A stretch of DNA of 64,000 nucleotides from an uncultured Akkermansia sp. (GCA_947589345.1 CANQAC010000003.1:1-64000), one strand, 5' to 3'. Positions 43,239 to 53,469 are shown, numbered from the stretch's first letter. Notes: generated by a model from the sequence alone, not told the origin. Program-made: numbers and translations.

Positions 43239-43910
43239 TCAACGTTCTGCAAAAGGTACAAACCGTCCGCGGCGGGCCAAAACCATCGTATACATCTTCG
43301 TCTGTTTCCCCTTGTCAGATACCGGCAGGGGAGAGGTGGACAATTCAAATCCGGCGCGGCGCAAAGTGGCGTCCAGCTTTTTATCCGGACGCCCCAGCAG
43401 TATGGCCAGCAAGCATCCCCCTTTCAAAGCTTGAAAAAAGGCCTGGGCTTCGGCCGCGTCCATCTCGCATCGCGCGTGCGTGTGGCGCATGATGACGGCG
43501 TGCAGCGAACCTGTCCGTTTGCGGCATAACTCAGCAGCACTCTCGCACTCCACAGTCACGCGCTCGTCGTCCAATGTATCCCCCATGGAGCAATAATTGC
43601 GATTCCATTCAACGATTTTCTGCACCGGTTCTGCGATGATGAATCGAGCCTTGGCACGCGGCAAAGCTGCCAATACCGCTCTCGCTCCGTACCCCAATCC
43701 CAGCCCGGCTACCATAATGCAAGGCTTATTCGCTCGCACCACGGGCGATACTGCCAACCCTGCCATATTCGCCTCAGCCGCACCGGTGCGACTCGTTACC
43801 ACCGAAACACCATCCATGATCAAACTCAGCTCACCATCGCGACTCCAAAGTTCCCACTCATGCCCTGCGGCATCAATCGTAGGTTCTTCCAATCTGATCA
43901 GCGGTTTCAT
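43239..43910 (-). CDS. Spermidine synthase-like methyltransferase-fold protein
   Basis: CIMVAGLGLGYGARAVLAALPRAKARFIIAEPVQKIVEWNR (Rossmann SAM-binding layout). Confidence 0.7.
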   Translation of the reverse strand: MKPLIRLEEPTIDAAGHEWELWSRDGELSLIMDGVSVVTSRTGAAEANMAGLAVSPVVRANKPCIMVAGLGLGYGARAVLAALPRAKARFIIAEPVQKIVEWNRNYCSMGDTLDDERVTVECESAAELCRKRTGSLHAVIMRHTHARCEMDAAEAQAFFQALKGGCLLAILLGRPDKKLDATLRRAGFELSTSPLPVSDKGKQTKMYTMVLARRGRFVPFAER

Positions 43911-44080
43911 ACCACGGGGAATATAGCAGATCTTCCCATAAATTGGCAAGACAAATCCGGCGCTTCTCGCAAGCCAGACTGCATCCTGAATTGCAACTTC
44001 ATCTGCCGGCGACGTGTGACATTCCTGAACGCAGATTAACCCAGGCAGTCGTCATCCACATTAAGTTCTCAGCACTTGTC

Positions 44081-44109
44081 TTGACTTTACCCAGCCCGTA
44101 AGGCATAAT
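44081..44109 (+). promoter_or_regulatory. Predicted promoter of kdsA (with short leader)
   Basis: TTGACT 44081-44086, 17-bp spacer, CATAAT 44104-44109; ATG 44133 preceded by GAGGG. Confidence 0.5.
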
Positions 44110-44132
44110 GACCTCATACGAGGGAAACCCTT

Positions 44133-44957
44133 ATGTCTTTCCACATTCAAAACATCGAAATCGGCGGCGCTCGTCCTTTCTACATTTTGGGGCCTTGCTC
44201 CTTGGAAAAAGAAGACTTTGCCTGGCAAATGGCACGAAGCATCAAAGATATATGCTCTCGACTGAACGTCCCGTTCATCTTCAAAGCTTCTTACGACAAA
44301 GCAAACCGCACCAGCGCCAAGAGCTTCCGCGGTCCGGGTCTCGAAGAAGGCTGCCGCATTCTTGCGCAAATCGGCAAGGAACTGCACGTGCCTGTGGTCA
44401 CCGATGTACATACCGAGGAACAGGCCGAATACGCTGCACAGTACGTTGATCTGCTGCAAGTACCGGCATTTCTGTGCCGCCAGAGCGATTTGCTCGAAGC
44501 CTGCGCCAAAAGTGGTCGCCCGGTGAACGTGAAAAAAGGTCAGTTTCTGGCGCCGTGGGATTGCCGCAACATCTGTGAAAAAATGGTCTCCTTCGGCTGT
44601 CAACATTTCATGCTCTGCGAACGCGGCACAAGCTTCGGATACAACAACCTGGTGGTGGATATGCGCGGCCTGAAGTGGATGCGTGAGTTTGGCTATCCTG
44701 TGGTGTTTGATGCCACCCACTCTGTGCAGCGTCCGGGGGGGTTAGGCGGCACTACCGGCGGAGATCGTGATCTGGCTCCTGTTCTCGCGAACGCCGCCAT
44801 GGCTGTAGGCATAGACGGAGTATTCATGGAAGTTCACAGCGACCCCGACCATGCCCTGAGCGATGGTCCCAATCAGATTCGTCTTTCGGATTTGGAGCGC
44901 ATTCTGAAGCATTTGCAACTGCTGCGTTCCGCTTGGGATCAAATACAAAAGGACTGA
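44133..44957 (+). CDS. kdsA: 3-deoxy-8-phosphooctulonate synthase
   Basis: FYILGPCSLEKEDFA, FKASYDKANRTSAKSFRGPGLEEG, GTSFGYNNLVVDMR, VFDATHSVQRPGG. Confidence 0.97.
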   Translation: MSFHIQNIEIGGARPFYILGPCSLEKEDFAWQMARSIKDICSRLNVPFIFKASYDKANRTSAKSFRGPGLEEGCRILAQIGKELHVPVVTDVHTEEQAEYAAQYVDLLQVPAFLCRQSDLLEACAKSGRPVNVKKGQFLAPWDCRNICEKMVSFGCQHFMLCERGTSFGYNNLVVDMRGLKWMREFGYPVVFDATHSVQRPGGLGGTTGGDRDLAPVLANAAMAVGIDGVFMEVHSDPDHALSDGPNQIRLSDLERILKHLQLLRSAWDQIQKD

Positions 44958-44974
44958 TAATCGGTTTACAACAC

Positions 44975-45439
44975 ATGGGACGTCGATTTTTCTTCTCTCT
45001 GCTCATCCTGTTTCTGCTTTCCCCCTCGTGGGCGCAGGTAGCAGAGCGCACCGCCGGGGAGGGCGAGTTCCCGGCTCTTCAGCTGCTTCCCCCGGGTAGT
45101 GTGGTTCACGGCATCTCACTGCCACGCTACGAAGACCACCGTGTAACCGCCATGCTCAAGGCTGACCTGCTCGAAGTTCTCTCGCGTCATGAAGCTCGCT
45201 TGGAAAACATCCACTCTGTGCTTTACGGAGAAGATGGTGAATCCACACGTCTCAATTTACCCGGGGCGCGCTATAACTTCCGCACCGCCCTTCTCAGCTC
45301 GCGTACCGGCCCGGTGGAACTCATCCACCCGCGTTATAACGCCCGCGCATCCGGCGTTATCTTCCACAGCGTTTCCCACCGTGGCGTACTCACCGGACCG
45401 GTTCACACCGTCATTCGCAATTCCCCGGAACACCCATGA
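44975..45439 (+). CDS. Secreted protein in LptC position (LptC-like candidate)
   Basis: Signal peptide MGRRFFFSLLILFLLSPSWAQ; located between kdsA and the LptA-like/lptB genes with ATGA overlap. Confidence 0.5.
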   Translation: MGRRFFFSLLILFLLSPSWAQVAERTAGEGEFPALQLLPPGSVVHGISLPRYEDHRVTAMLKADLLEVLSRHEARLENIHSVLYGEDGESTRLNLPGARYNFRTALLSSRTGPVELIHPRYNARASGVIFHSVSHRGVLTGPVHTVIRNSPEHP

Positions 45440-47709
45440 GGTTCCACCTCACCAGCTTGTTGCTCGCCGCAGCTGTATCCTTCGCTGCCGGTCAGGATTC
45501 CTCGCCCTCTTCGCCCCTGTTGGACGATATGAATCGCTGGGAACAAGAGGTGGCACAAACAGAGTTATCTCTCTCCTCCCTGAGCAAGCTCCCCGATGTC
45601 CCTTTCGATCCGCGTTCAGAGATGCCCGACATCGTCCCCGGTTCAACGGCTGTTCTTGCCGACTCCGGGATGTATTTTGATGAACGCCGTGCCTGTGTCG
45701 TCTATGTGGGTAATGTGCGTCTGAACCACGTCAGTCTCCAGTTGCGTGCGGCCCATCGTCTGTACGTACTGATGCCGGAAAAAGAAAAGAAAACAGCTGC
45801 TGACGAAATTTCCGACACGGACGCTCCCCCCGGCGCTACGCCCCATGCACGACAGCCAGCTGCTCCCACAAAGCAACCGCAGCAGCCTGCCGCTTTACCG
45901 GTAGAGATATCCGCTCAAAACGCGGCGGTTGATACCATTGTCAGCCGAGTCCTGCTGGAAGGACTTCCCGGCGCGCCTTCTCTCACTTTTCGTCGCGGCG
46001 AGGATACTTTGGTGGTGCAAGCTCAGGCGAGCGGAAAGCCTGCCCGCGCGTACGCTGACGAAGCCGGTAATGTTTTGCTTTTAGGGTCACGTTTCTCCGG
46101 TTCCATGACACATGAAGCAGAACGCTATGAACTCAACGCTCAACAAGGACCGGTGGAATATGACGCCACAACACGTACAATCACCATCCACGGAAAAGCT
46201 GTACTCAAATCGCCACGGGGCACCGTGGAATGCACCCGACTGATGCGCCTCTCTTTTGCGCCGGGAGAAACTCCCCCGAAACCGGAACCGGGCAACAAAC
46301 CATTCTCCCAGTTCACCAATATGCGCCTCGGACAAATCTCGTATGCAGAGGCGCATGGTGACGTGATCTGCACGATGCCGGAGCAGGAGGGACGCCCGGC
46401 CTCCCGCGCCACCGGAGAGAGTCTCACCTACGATGGCGCCACCGGAGATTGCCGTCTCCGGGGCAAGCCTTGCACCCTGACATACGGTCAACAATCGCTG
46501 CAAACTTCCGGAGAAATCCACTTAGAACCGAGTGGCGACGCCTCCATCACCGGGGATAATATCTCTGGCTCCTACGAGCGCCCTCTCGCAGGTGCGAAAA
46601 ACGGACCCACGGTCATCGGCACCTTCACCACATGCGGCCCGGTTCTGTACAGCGCCAACGATCATTGCATCTCACTGCCGGCTGGCATCACCGCCCAAGA
46701 TCCCTATGCCCGTTTCAGCTGCTCCGGGGAAACTCAAATTTTCCTGCTCGAGTCAACCTCCCCCCTCCCCCCTCGTAAGCCCGGCACTCCCAACCTCTCC
46801 ATCGCCCACCACCAGGGGCTCTCTCTTCTTCGTGCCTCCGAATGCGTCAACCTCCACAGCGAAGCTACCGACACCCAGCCAATGGCGGATGCTGTTTGTG
46901 ACTCGTTGGAAGCGGATTTCGTGCGTGGTACGGCTCACCTGCAGGCCCAGGACGCTCACGCCGCCTCCCTGCACTACGGCGATTATTCCCTCTGCGCACA
47001 AAGTCCATCTTCCCAGGTGGCGGATGTTCAGGTACTCGATAATGGAGACTTGCTTGCCCACGGTGACCGGATTCTCACTAAGTTACCGGGCGATAAAGGC
47101 TCCACATCCATCACCTGCGCCGACTTCATGAAGCTCGAACGTGAGCGCGCCCTGCTCTTCCTTGGTCCTCAATCCGTCATTGATGCGCCGGATGGCATCA
47201 TGACCGCCGTGTCTGCCATGGATGCCGAGTTGTTCCGTGGTCCGCCCTCCACCCACCCACGCCTTCCTAAATACCCGCATCTGGATTACAATTTTACGGG
47301 ACTGCGCTCCGCCGTCACGCAGCAAGGTGGTTCGCTGCGTACTGTGAAGTTGAGCATGCAATGCGACGGTCCTATCCGGATACGCATGGTGCCGGGCGCT
47401 TCCACATCCTTCCGCGACGCGCTGGAGCTGGCTTCTGCTCGTGACCACGTCCGGCTTGCCGGCAAAGATGCCAACGGCAAACTCATACGGGCGGACGGGG
47501 ATTTTCTCGACTTTGATCGCGCATCCGGCAATATTTACCTGCGCGGTACACGCGTCTCCCTCATGGATTCCTATAACACCCATACCGCCTCCGGGCGCGG
47601 CGCTTGCATTACACTCGATCCCAAAAACAATATTCGTATCGACGGTGAGCACCAAACCACCACAGCCAATCGCATCCACCAACAAGTTGAATCCCAAAAA
47701 AAGAAATGA
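45436..47709 (+). CDS. Giant LptA/OstA-like periplasmic protein
   Basis: Signal peptide; repeated beta-strand units ADSGMYFDERRACVVYVGNVRL, YDATTRTITIHGKAVLKSPRGTVEC, YDGATGDCRLRGKPCTL, LDFDRASGNIYLRGTRVSLMD; directly upstream of lptB. Confidence 0.75.
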   Translation: MRFHLTSLLLAAAVSFAAGQDSSPSSPLLDDMNRWEQEVAQTELSLSSLSKLPDVPFDPRSEMPDIVPGSTAVLADSGMYFDERRACVVYVGNVRLNHVSLQLRAAHRLYVLMPEKEKKTAADEISDTDAPPGATPHARQPAAPTKQPQQPAALPVEISAQNAAVDTIVSRVLLEGLPGAPSLTFRRGEDTLVVQAQASGKPARAYADEAGNVLLLGSRFSGSMTHEAERYELNAQQGPVEYDATTRTITIHGKAVLKSPRGTVECTRLMRLSFAPGETPPKPEPGNKPFSQFTNMRLGQISYAEAHGDVICTMPEQEGRPASRATGESLTYDGATGDCRLRGKPCTLTYGQQSLQTSGEIHLEPSGDASITGDNISGSYERPLAGAKNGPTVIGTFTTCGPVLYSANDHCISLPAGITAQDPYARFSCSGETQIFLLESTSPLPPRKPGTPNLSIAHHQGLSLLRASECVNLHSEATDTQPMADAVCDSLEADFVRGTAHLQAQDAHAASLHYGDYSLCAQSPSSQVADVQVLDNGDLLAHGDRILTKLPGDKGSTSITCADFMKLERERALLFLGPQSVIDAPDGIMTAVSAMDAELFRGPPSTHPRLPKYPHLDYNFTGLRSAVTQQGGSLRTVKLSMQCDGPIRIRMVPGASTSFRDALELASARDHVRLAGKDANGKLIRADGDFLDFDRASGNIYLRGTRVSLMDSYNTHTASGRGACITLDPKNNIRIDGEHQTTTANRIHQQVESQKKK

Positions 47710-48455
47710 GCAGTCCCGATTCTACCCCATCCCTGCTGAATGCCCATGACCTCTGCAAGACCTATAGGGAACGCTGTGTGGTGGATCATGTGAGCATGGA
47801 AGTTCACGCCGGAGAAATCGTCGGCTTGCTTGGTCCTAATGGCGCGGGCAAGACCACATCCTTCTACATGGTAGCCGGTCTGGTGCGCCCGGATGAAGGA
47901 AATGTCCATTTTTGCGGGCAAGACGTGACAGGACTCCCCATGCACCTTCGCGCTCGCCTCGGCATGGGTTACCTCCCTCAGGAAGAATCCATCTTTCGCA
48001 AACTCAGCGTCCAGGACAACCTGATGGCTATTCTCGAAACCCGCGCCGACCTCTCCCGCCGCCAGCAAAAAGAAAAAGCCGATGAACTCATGGAACGTTT
48101 TAATATCACCCGGCTGCGGAAAAGCCAGGCGCTCCAGCTCTCTGGCGGAGAAAAGCGTCGACTCACCATTGCGCGAGCCCTTGCCTCTAACCCCAAGCTG
48201 CTGATGCTCGATGAGCCATTTGCCGGCGTGGATCCCATCGCCGTGCAGGATATTCAGCATATCGTGGCCTCTCTCCGCGAAACGGATGGACTTTCCATTC
48301 TCATCACGGACCACAACGTTCGTGAAACCTTAGGCATTGTGGATCGAGCGTATATCCTCTTTGAGGGACGTGTCATCAAACATGGCAATGCTCAGGAAAT
48401 TGCCAACGATCCAAAAACTCGCAAAATATACTTGGGCGAACATTTCAAGATGTAA
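47706..48455 (+). CDS. lptB: LPS export ABC transporter ATP-binding protein
   Basis: VGLLGPNGAGKTTSFYMVAGLVRPDEG, GYLPQEESIFRKLSVQDNLMAILE, LSGGEKRRLTIARAL, LDEPFAGVDPIAV, ITDHNVRETL. Confidence 0.96.
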   Translation: MSSPDSTPSLLNAHDLCKTYRERCVVDHVSMEVHAGEIVGLLGPNGAGKTTSFYMVAGLVRPDEGNVHFCGQDVTGLPMHLRARLGMGYLPQEESIFRKLSVQDNLMAILETRADLSRRQQKEKADELMERFNITRLRKSQALQLSGGEKRRLTIARALASNPKLLMLDEPFAGVDPIAVQDIQHIVASLRETDGLSILITDHNVRETLGIVDRAYILFEGRVIKHGNAQEIANDPKTRKIYLGEHFKM

Positions 48456-48474
48456 TGCGCGCCAAGCTGCTTGA

Positions 48475-48678
48475 TCAATCGTCCCGGCGTTTCCGCAAGT
48501 CACGCCTCACGCTCAGCCACGTCCCGAGCGCCACACTAAAAAGCAGCACACAGACGCCCGCTGCCACAATTTGCCGCGCCAATTCCGGCCGCTCTCCCTG
48601 CACCAGGGCGTACGCCACCCCCAGCAACACGGCCCCAACCAGCAGGACGATCACGCCGACTTTGTTGGCTTCCCACAT
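48475..48678 (-). CDS. Small two-TM hypothetical protein
   Basis: MWEANKVGVIVLLVGAVLLGVAYALVQGERPELARQIVAAGVCVLLFSVALGTWLSVRRDLRKRRDD. Confidence 0.55.
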   Translation of the reverse strand: MWEANKVGVIVLLVGAVLLGVAYALVQGERPELARQIVAAGVCVLLFSVALGTWLSVRRDLRKRRDD

Positions 48679-48768
48679 AGATTTGCTTTTCACGTTTCTC
48701 TTTTCAGGAAAAGAGGCCAGACCGAAGCTGCGGCCTGGCCCCTGATAAGCTGACAACTGCGCTCAGAC

Positions 48769-49311
48769 TTAATAATTCTGTGGCAGAAGTTGGAAGTAGG
48801 CCTTCGGGTGCGCGCACACGGGGCAGAGCTCCGGCGCTTTCTTGCCCACCACGATGTGCCCGCAGTTGATGCACTGCCAAATGCACTCACCGTCGCGACT
48901 GAAGACGAGGTCGCCCTGCACATTCTCCAGAAGCTTGCGATAGCGCTCCTCGTGAGTTTTCTCCACAGCAGCCACGCCATCAAAGAGTTCTGCTATGTCG
49001 TCAAATCCTTCCTCGCGAGCTTCCTTGGCGAAGGTTTTATACATGTCCGTCCACTCGTAATTCTCGCCAGCCGCAGCATCTTTCAGATTATCTTCCGTGC
49101 CGGGTATGGCCCCGCCGTGTAGCAGCTTGAACCAGATTTTGGCGTGCTCCTTCTCGTTGCGCGCCGTCTCCTCAAAGAGCTGGGCAATCTGTACAAAGCC
49201 ATCCTTTTTGGCTTTGGAAGCGTAGTAGAGGTACTTGGTGTGTGCCTGGGATTCTCCTGCGAAGGCCGTGGCCAAATTCGCAGCCGTCTTGGTGCCGTCA
49301 AGTTTGCTCAT
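48769..49311 (-). CDS. Rubrerythrin
   Basis: [86 protein letters not shown]. Confidence 0.96.
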   Translation of the reverse strand: MSKLDGTKTAANLATAFAGESQAHTKYLYYASKAKKDGFVQIAQLFEETARNEKEHAKIWFKLLHGGAIPGTEDNLKDAAAGENYEWTDMYKTFAKEAREEGFDDIAELFDGVAAVEKTHEERYRKLLENVQGDLVFSRDGECIWQCINCGHIVVGKKAPELCPVCAHPKAYFQLLPQNY

Positions 49312-49417
49312 AGTTTCTTGATGTGTTGCATGCCCATTCTACCATGTTGCTTGTTGTTTGCAAGCCCGATTTTCCGATAACTTTCATCGGAAAAAGAACG
49401 CGTACCACGCGCATTTC

Positions 49418-49446
49418 TTGCCATTTGGCGGTCAGTGTGCTAAAGT
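49418..49446 (+). promoter_or_regulatory. Predicted promoter of thiE (leaderless)
   Basis: TTGCCA 49418-49423, 17-bp spacer, TAAAGT 49441-49446, 6 nt, ATG 49453. Confidence 0.5.
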
Positions 49447-49452
49447 GGGCGC

Positions 49453-50088
49453 ATGGACACCCGGTTGGCAAAAGCTCACCTGTACGGCATTGTGGACAGG
49501 GGCTATGTACAAGAAGCGGACGTAGCGGCATGCGCGCGCGAACTGCTCGCCGGTGGAGTCCGTATTCTGCAATTGCGCGCCAAGAATTTGCCGCAAGAAG
49601 ATGTGGCGCGGCTGGCTCATGTCATGCAACCCATCTGCCGAGAAGCAAATGCCCTCTTTGTACTGAACGATTACCCGGAACTCGCCGCGAGCATCGGAGC
49701 GGACGCCGTCCATGTGGGGCAGGATGCACCGACGCTCGCAGACATCCGCCGCATCGTGGGCCCGCACATGCTCATCGGACGTTCCACCCACTCGCTCGAC
49801 CAAGTGCGCCGCGCCCGCGAGGAGGGAGCGGATTACATCGGCTTCGGTCCGCTCTTCCCCACAGCCACCAAGCCCGGGCGTCCCGCCATCGGTCTGCAGG
49901 ATATCGCGCAGGCGCAGCAGCAGGCGGGGGACATGCCCGTGTTCTGCATCGGCGGGATCAATGCCGACACGCTCCCGCAAGTGCTCGCCGCCGGGGCGCA
50001 GCGCGTGGTGGTTGTTTCCTGGCTGTTGCAGCAGACAGACCGCACCCAAGCCGCGCTGCAGCTCCTCCACGCTCTCACCCCTGCATAA
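49453..50088 (+). CDS. thiE: Thiamine-phosphate synthase
   Basis: VRILQLRAKNLP, FVLNDYPELAASIGADAVHVGQDAPTL, IGRSTHS, ADYIGFGPLFPTATKPG, FCIGGINADTLPQVLAAGAQRVVVVS. Confidence 0.93.
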   Translation: MDTRLAKAHLYGIVDRGYVQEADVAACARELLAGGVRILQLRAKNLPQEDVARLAHVMQPICREANALFVLNDYPELAASIGADAVHVGQDAPTLADIRRIVGPHMLIGRSTHSLDQVRRAREEGADYIGFGPLFPTATKPGRPAIGLQDIAQAQQQAGDMPVFCIGGINADTLPQVLAAGAQRVVVVSWLLQQTDRTQAALQLLHALTPA

Positions 50089-50090
50089 GC

Positions 50091-51191
50091 ATGGCACGCA
50101 TTCTCTCAGCGGTGAGCGGCGGGGTGGACAGCGCAGTGGCCACTGCCCTGCTCGTGCAACAGGGACACGAGGTGGTGGGCGCTTACATGAAAAACTGGAT
50201 CAATGAGGAAGGCATCCCGGGCGAGTGCCCTTGGGAGCAGGATATCGAGGACGCACGCGCCATCTGCCGCGTGCTGGGCATTGAGCTGCGCGTGGTGGAT
50301 CTCATCGAACAGTACCGCGCCCGCATCGTCAACTACCTGCTGGAGGGCTACCGCGCCGGCGCCACGCCGAACCCGGACGTGCTCTGCAACCGCGAAATCA
50401 AGTTTGGCGTGCTGCTGGACTACGCACTGGAACAGGGTTTTGAGGGCGTCGCAACCGGTCACTACGCCAAGCGGGAGGACGCTCCCGGCGGCGAACACTA
50501 CATTCTGCGCGGGGACGACCCGAACAAGGATCAATCCTACTTCCTCGCCCTCATGCGCGCCGAGCAGATAGCGCACGCTGTTTTCCCCATCGGCGGCATT
50601 GCCAAGCCGCGCGTGCGCGAGCTGGCGCGCGAGTTCAACCTGCCCGTGGCTCTCAAAAAAGACTCGCAGGGCATCTGCTTCATCGGCCAGGTGAAGATGA
50701 GTGACTTCCTGCGCCACTTCATCCCCGATAACCCCGGCGACATCGTGAATGCCTCGGGTCGCGTGCTCGGTCATCACCTTGGCCTGCACCTCTTCACCAT
50801 CGGTCAACGCAAGGGACACCACATCGCCTCGCCGCGCGAGGGCGTCGCCTACGTCGTCGTCGGCAAAGACATCGCCCGCAACCGCCTCATCCTCGACTAC
50901 GAAAGCCCGGACGCCCCCGGACTCTACGCCTCCGGCGCCTCGGTCAGCCACATCACCAACGGCTGCCACCCCCTGCCCGAGCGCGTGCTCGCCCAGCCCC
51001 GCTACCGCTCCCCCGCAGAACCCGCCTCTCTGCGCTACATCGGCGATGATTGCGTCCAGCTCACCTTCGACCGCCCCGTTCGCGCCCTCTCCCCCGGCCA
51101 AATCTGCGCCTTCTACGATCCCACAGCCCCCGCTCGCCTCCTCGCCGGCGGCTTCTTCTCCCACATTACCTCCAGTCATCCTCTGGGGTAA
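50091..51191 (+). CDS. mnmA: tRNA-specific 2-thiouridylase
   Basis: ILSAVSGGVDSAVATALLVQQGHEVVGAYMKNW, GATPNPDVLCNREIKFG, ATGHYAKRE, KDQSYFLALM, KKDSQGICFIG, GRVLGHHLGLHLFTIGQRKG; ORF-track N-terminal extension over thiE discarded. Confidence 0.95.
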   Translation: MARILSAVSGGVDSAVATALLVQQGHEVVGAYMKNWINEEGIPGECPWEQDIEDARAICRVLGIELRVVDLIEQYRARIVNYLLEGYRAGATPNPDVLCNREIKFGVLLDYALEQGFEGVATGHYAKREDAPGGEHYILRGDDPNKDQSYFLALMRAEQIAHAVFPIGGIAKPRVRELAREFNLPVALKKDSQGICFIGQVKMSDFLRHFIPDNPGDIVNASGRVLGHHLGLHLFTIGQRKGHHIASPREGVAYVVVGKDIARNRLILDYESPDAPGLYASGASVSHITNGCHPLPERVLAQPRYRSPAEPASLRYIGDDCVQLTFDRPVRALSPGQICAFYDPTAPARLLAGGFFSHITSSHPLG

Positions 51192-51359
51192 ATATAGGAG
51201 CGCGACAGTACCATCCCCAATTCGCCGACAGATCAGTCTTCGGGAAATCGCTGCAAAAAAAAAGGAGTTCTTCTCAAAATTTCGCTTGCTATTCGGATAG
51301 ATTTCATAAGAGAATAACGCATGCCTCCCCGGAAACACAATTTCAATTTCAAGGATCAA

Positions 51360-52913
51360 ATGAATGATTCGGATTTCTCGTCACTTGCCAAATTTCTGGA
51401 AAAATACGCTGGTACGCCAGAAGAAGATACAGAGGCAGGGAAGGAATGCAAAAAACCCATCCACCTTGCAGCAGAAGCCAAGGATCTGTCACGCTTGCAA
51501 CGTCTCCTGGATCGGGGAGTGTCCCCTGATGAGCGCAGTTGCTACACATTCGCGTCTGATCATGTTCTGATGGATGATCCGGAGGACGTGGCGGAAAGTA
51601 AAGATGTTACGCCGTTAATGGTCGCTGCATCCGTCGATTTTGATGCAGGAGTGCAGGAACTCCTGGCTCGTGGAGCAAACATTGAGTGTAAGGACAGCGA
51701 TGGGCGAACAGCTCTCTGGTACGCCGCTGCCTTTCACGCAGGAAAAACGCTCAAGCGCCTCATCTCTGCCGGGGCTGATGTGAACGTTGCCGATCTTGAC
51801 GGCAATACCCCACTCGGTCTGGCGATCTACTGCCCCTCCCGACCGCGCATTCTCTCCGATCTTCTCGCCGCCGGAGCCAACCCCAATCAGGCAAATAAGG
51901 AACGCTGCACCCCCCTGCATTTCGCCGCTGCCGATGGTACGGTCAAACAAGTAAAAATACTCCTCGATGCCGGAGCCAATCCCCATATCAAGGATCGCGA
52001 TGGCTGGGTGCCTTTGTGGCATTGCACGAGCAACGCAAATCCTTTCCCCATCATCGACCTCCTCCGACCTTTCGGTCACTACTGGACGGCAAGCGATCTT
52101 AATCGCTCCTCGCGTCGCGATCTCACCCCCCTCTTCGCCAATGCCTGCATGCAGTGCCCCTCCTCCCCCTTCATCCTGCAACTGATCAGAGAAGGCGCCA
52201 ACATCAATACCACCTGTTCGACGGGAGCAACGCCCCTCATCCTGGCGCTTTCCACGTGCAATCAACCGGCCTACTCCACCCTGCTTGAATGCGGAGCCAA
52301 CCCGAACCAACCGGACGCTCGCGGCATGACTCCGCTCATCGTCGCCCTGAGTGAAAACGATGAGCATGCCGCCCTCTCTCTCTTGTTATATGGAGCCGAT
52401 ATCAATGCCTCCGACCCCCTTGGGCAAAGCCCCTTGGACTATGCTCTCAACGGAACCTTTCGTCTGCGATTCCTCGCGACCCTCATCGATCGGGGGGCAG
52501 ATGTCAACGCCCGGGATCATCAGAACTGCACCCCCCTCATGCACGCTGTCAGGAATACGAACGAAACGGAGATTATCAAGCTGCTCCTCAGTCGAGGCGC
52601 CGACCCGAATGTCATCAATGATCACGGCGAAACCGCCTTGCATTTCGCCGCTGAAGATGCCGACCCGTACTTCCTGCGCACCCTCCTCGCGGCCGGGGCT
52701 GACCCCTGTCTCATCGACCCCAACTGCGGTGTCTCTGCCCTGGACGAAGCTGTGCGCAGCAACTCCCATACCTGCGTCCGACACCTCGTCAACGCCCTTC
52801 CCCATTCCCCTGCTGCTGCCAACATCCTCCGCGAATCCCTCGACATCGCCCGGCAAGAACGCAATTCCCGCGCCGCCAAACTCATCGAGAACAAACTCGC
52901 CACGCTGGAGTAA
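51360..52913 (+). CDS. Ankyrin-repeat protein
   Basis: About 12 ankyrin-like units, e.g. DSDGRTALWYAAAFHAGKTLKRLISAGADVNVADLDGNTPLGLA, NDHGETALHFAAEDADPYFLRTLLAAGADP. Confidence 0.92.
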   Translation: MNDSDFSSLAKFLEKYAGTPEEDTEAGKECKKPIHLAAEAKDLSRLQRLLDRGVSPDERSCYTFASDHVLMDDPEDVAESKDVTPLMVAASVDFDAGVQELLARGANIECKDSDGRTALWYAAAFHAGKTLKRLISAGADVNVADLDGNTPLGLAIYCPSRPRILSDLLAAGANPNQANKERCTPLHFAAADGTVKQVKILLDAGANPHIKDRDGWVPLWHCTSNANPFPIIDLLRPFGHYWTASDLNRSSRRDLTPLFANACMQCPSSPFILQLIREGANINTTCSTGATPLILALSTCNQPAYSTLLECGANPNQPDARGMTPLIVALSENDEHAALSLLLYGADINASDPLGQSPLDYALNGTFRLRFLATLIDRGADVNARDHQNCTPLMHAVRNTNETEIIKLLLSRGADPNVINDHGETALHFAAEDADPYFLRTLLAAGADPCLIDPNCGVSALDEAVRSNSHTCVRHLVNALPHSPAAANILRESLDIARQERNSRAAKLIENKLATLE

Positions 52914-52953
52914 ATTCTCCCAAAAATAGATCTTTATCTGAAAGGAAGCCGCC

Positions 52954-53469
52954 TCAAAAACCCGAACCGTCTTCGCGAACGAGACCGCGACCTTTGCAAC
53001 GTAAGCAGGGGACGTTGGACACGGCACCGCGATGTCCCCTGCCATAGCAATCCGGACAGGTGACGACACGCACATGCGGCTTATCCGGCGCAATGCCGTC
53101 ACGCACCCCGGTATCAACACCATTCAGCGCACTTCCGTCCGACCGCACCATTCCCTCTCCCTTGCACTGGGCACACCTGCCGCCCGCACGCATGCGCCCG
53201 GTTCCTCCGCAAGATTGGCAGACAAAAACAGCGCCGTTCTGCGCATCCCGAGCCAAACCACTTCTCACGCGGGAGGGCATCCCGTTGACGAGGTCGCCGT
53301 TCTCCCGCACCACCTTTTGCCCCTTACACTGCACGCAGACGCCGCTCACCATCCGCCCTGTACCGCCGCACGATGGACACACCTTCACCGCCTCCTGCGC
53401 CCCGGCCATCCCAAGGCACACGCACGCCAGTGCTCCAAAAATCCACATCTTGATGTCCTCGATGCTCAT
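52954..53469 (-). CDS. Secreted DnaJ-type CxxCxGxG zinc-ribbon repeat protein
   Basis: Signal peptide MWIFGALACVCLGMAGAQ; CPSCGGTGRMVSGVCVQCKGQ, CQSCGGTGRMRAGGRCAQCKGEG, CPDCYGRGHRGAVSNVPCLRCKGRG. Confidence 0.8.
   Translation of the reverse strand: MSIEDIKMWIFGALACVCLGMAGAQEAVKVCPSCGGTGRMVSGVCVQCKGQKVVRENGDLVNGMPSRVRSGLARDAQNGAVFVCQSCGGTGRMRAGGRCAQCKGEGMVRSDGSALNGVDTGVRDGIAPDKPHVRVVTCPDCYGRGHRGAVSNVPCLRCKGRGLVREDGSGF

Noticed and set aside
49323-50090. N-terminal extension of the mnmA ORF across thiE
   Set aside because: Reads thiE in the wrong frame, giving Arg/His/Pro-rich low-complexity sequence; canonical MnmA starts at 50091.
50106-51359. 417-aa minus-strand ORF opposite mnmA
   Set aside because: Antisense shadow in GC-rich coding DNA; Val/Ala-rich with no motif.
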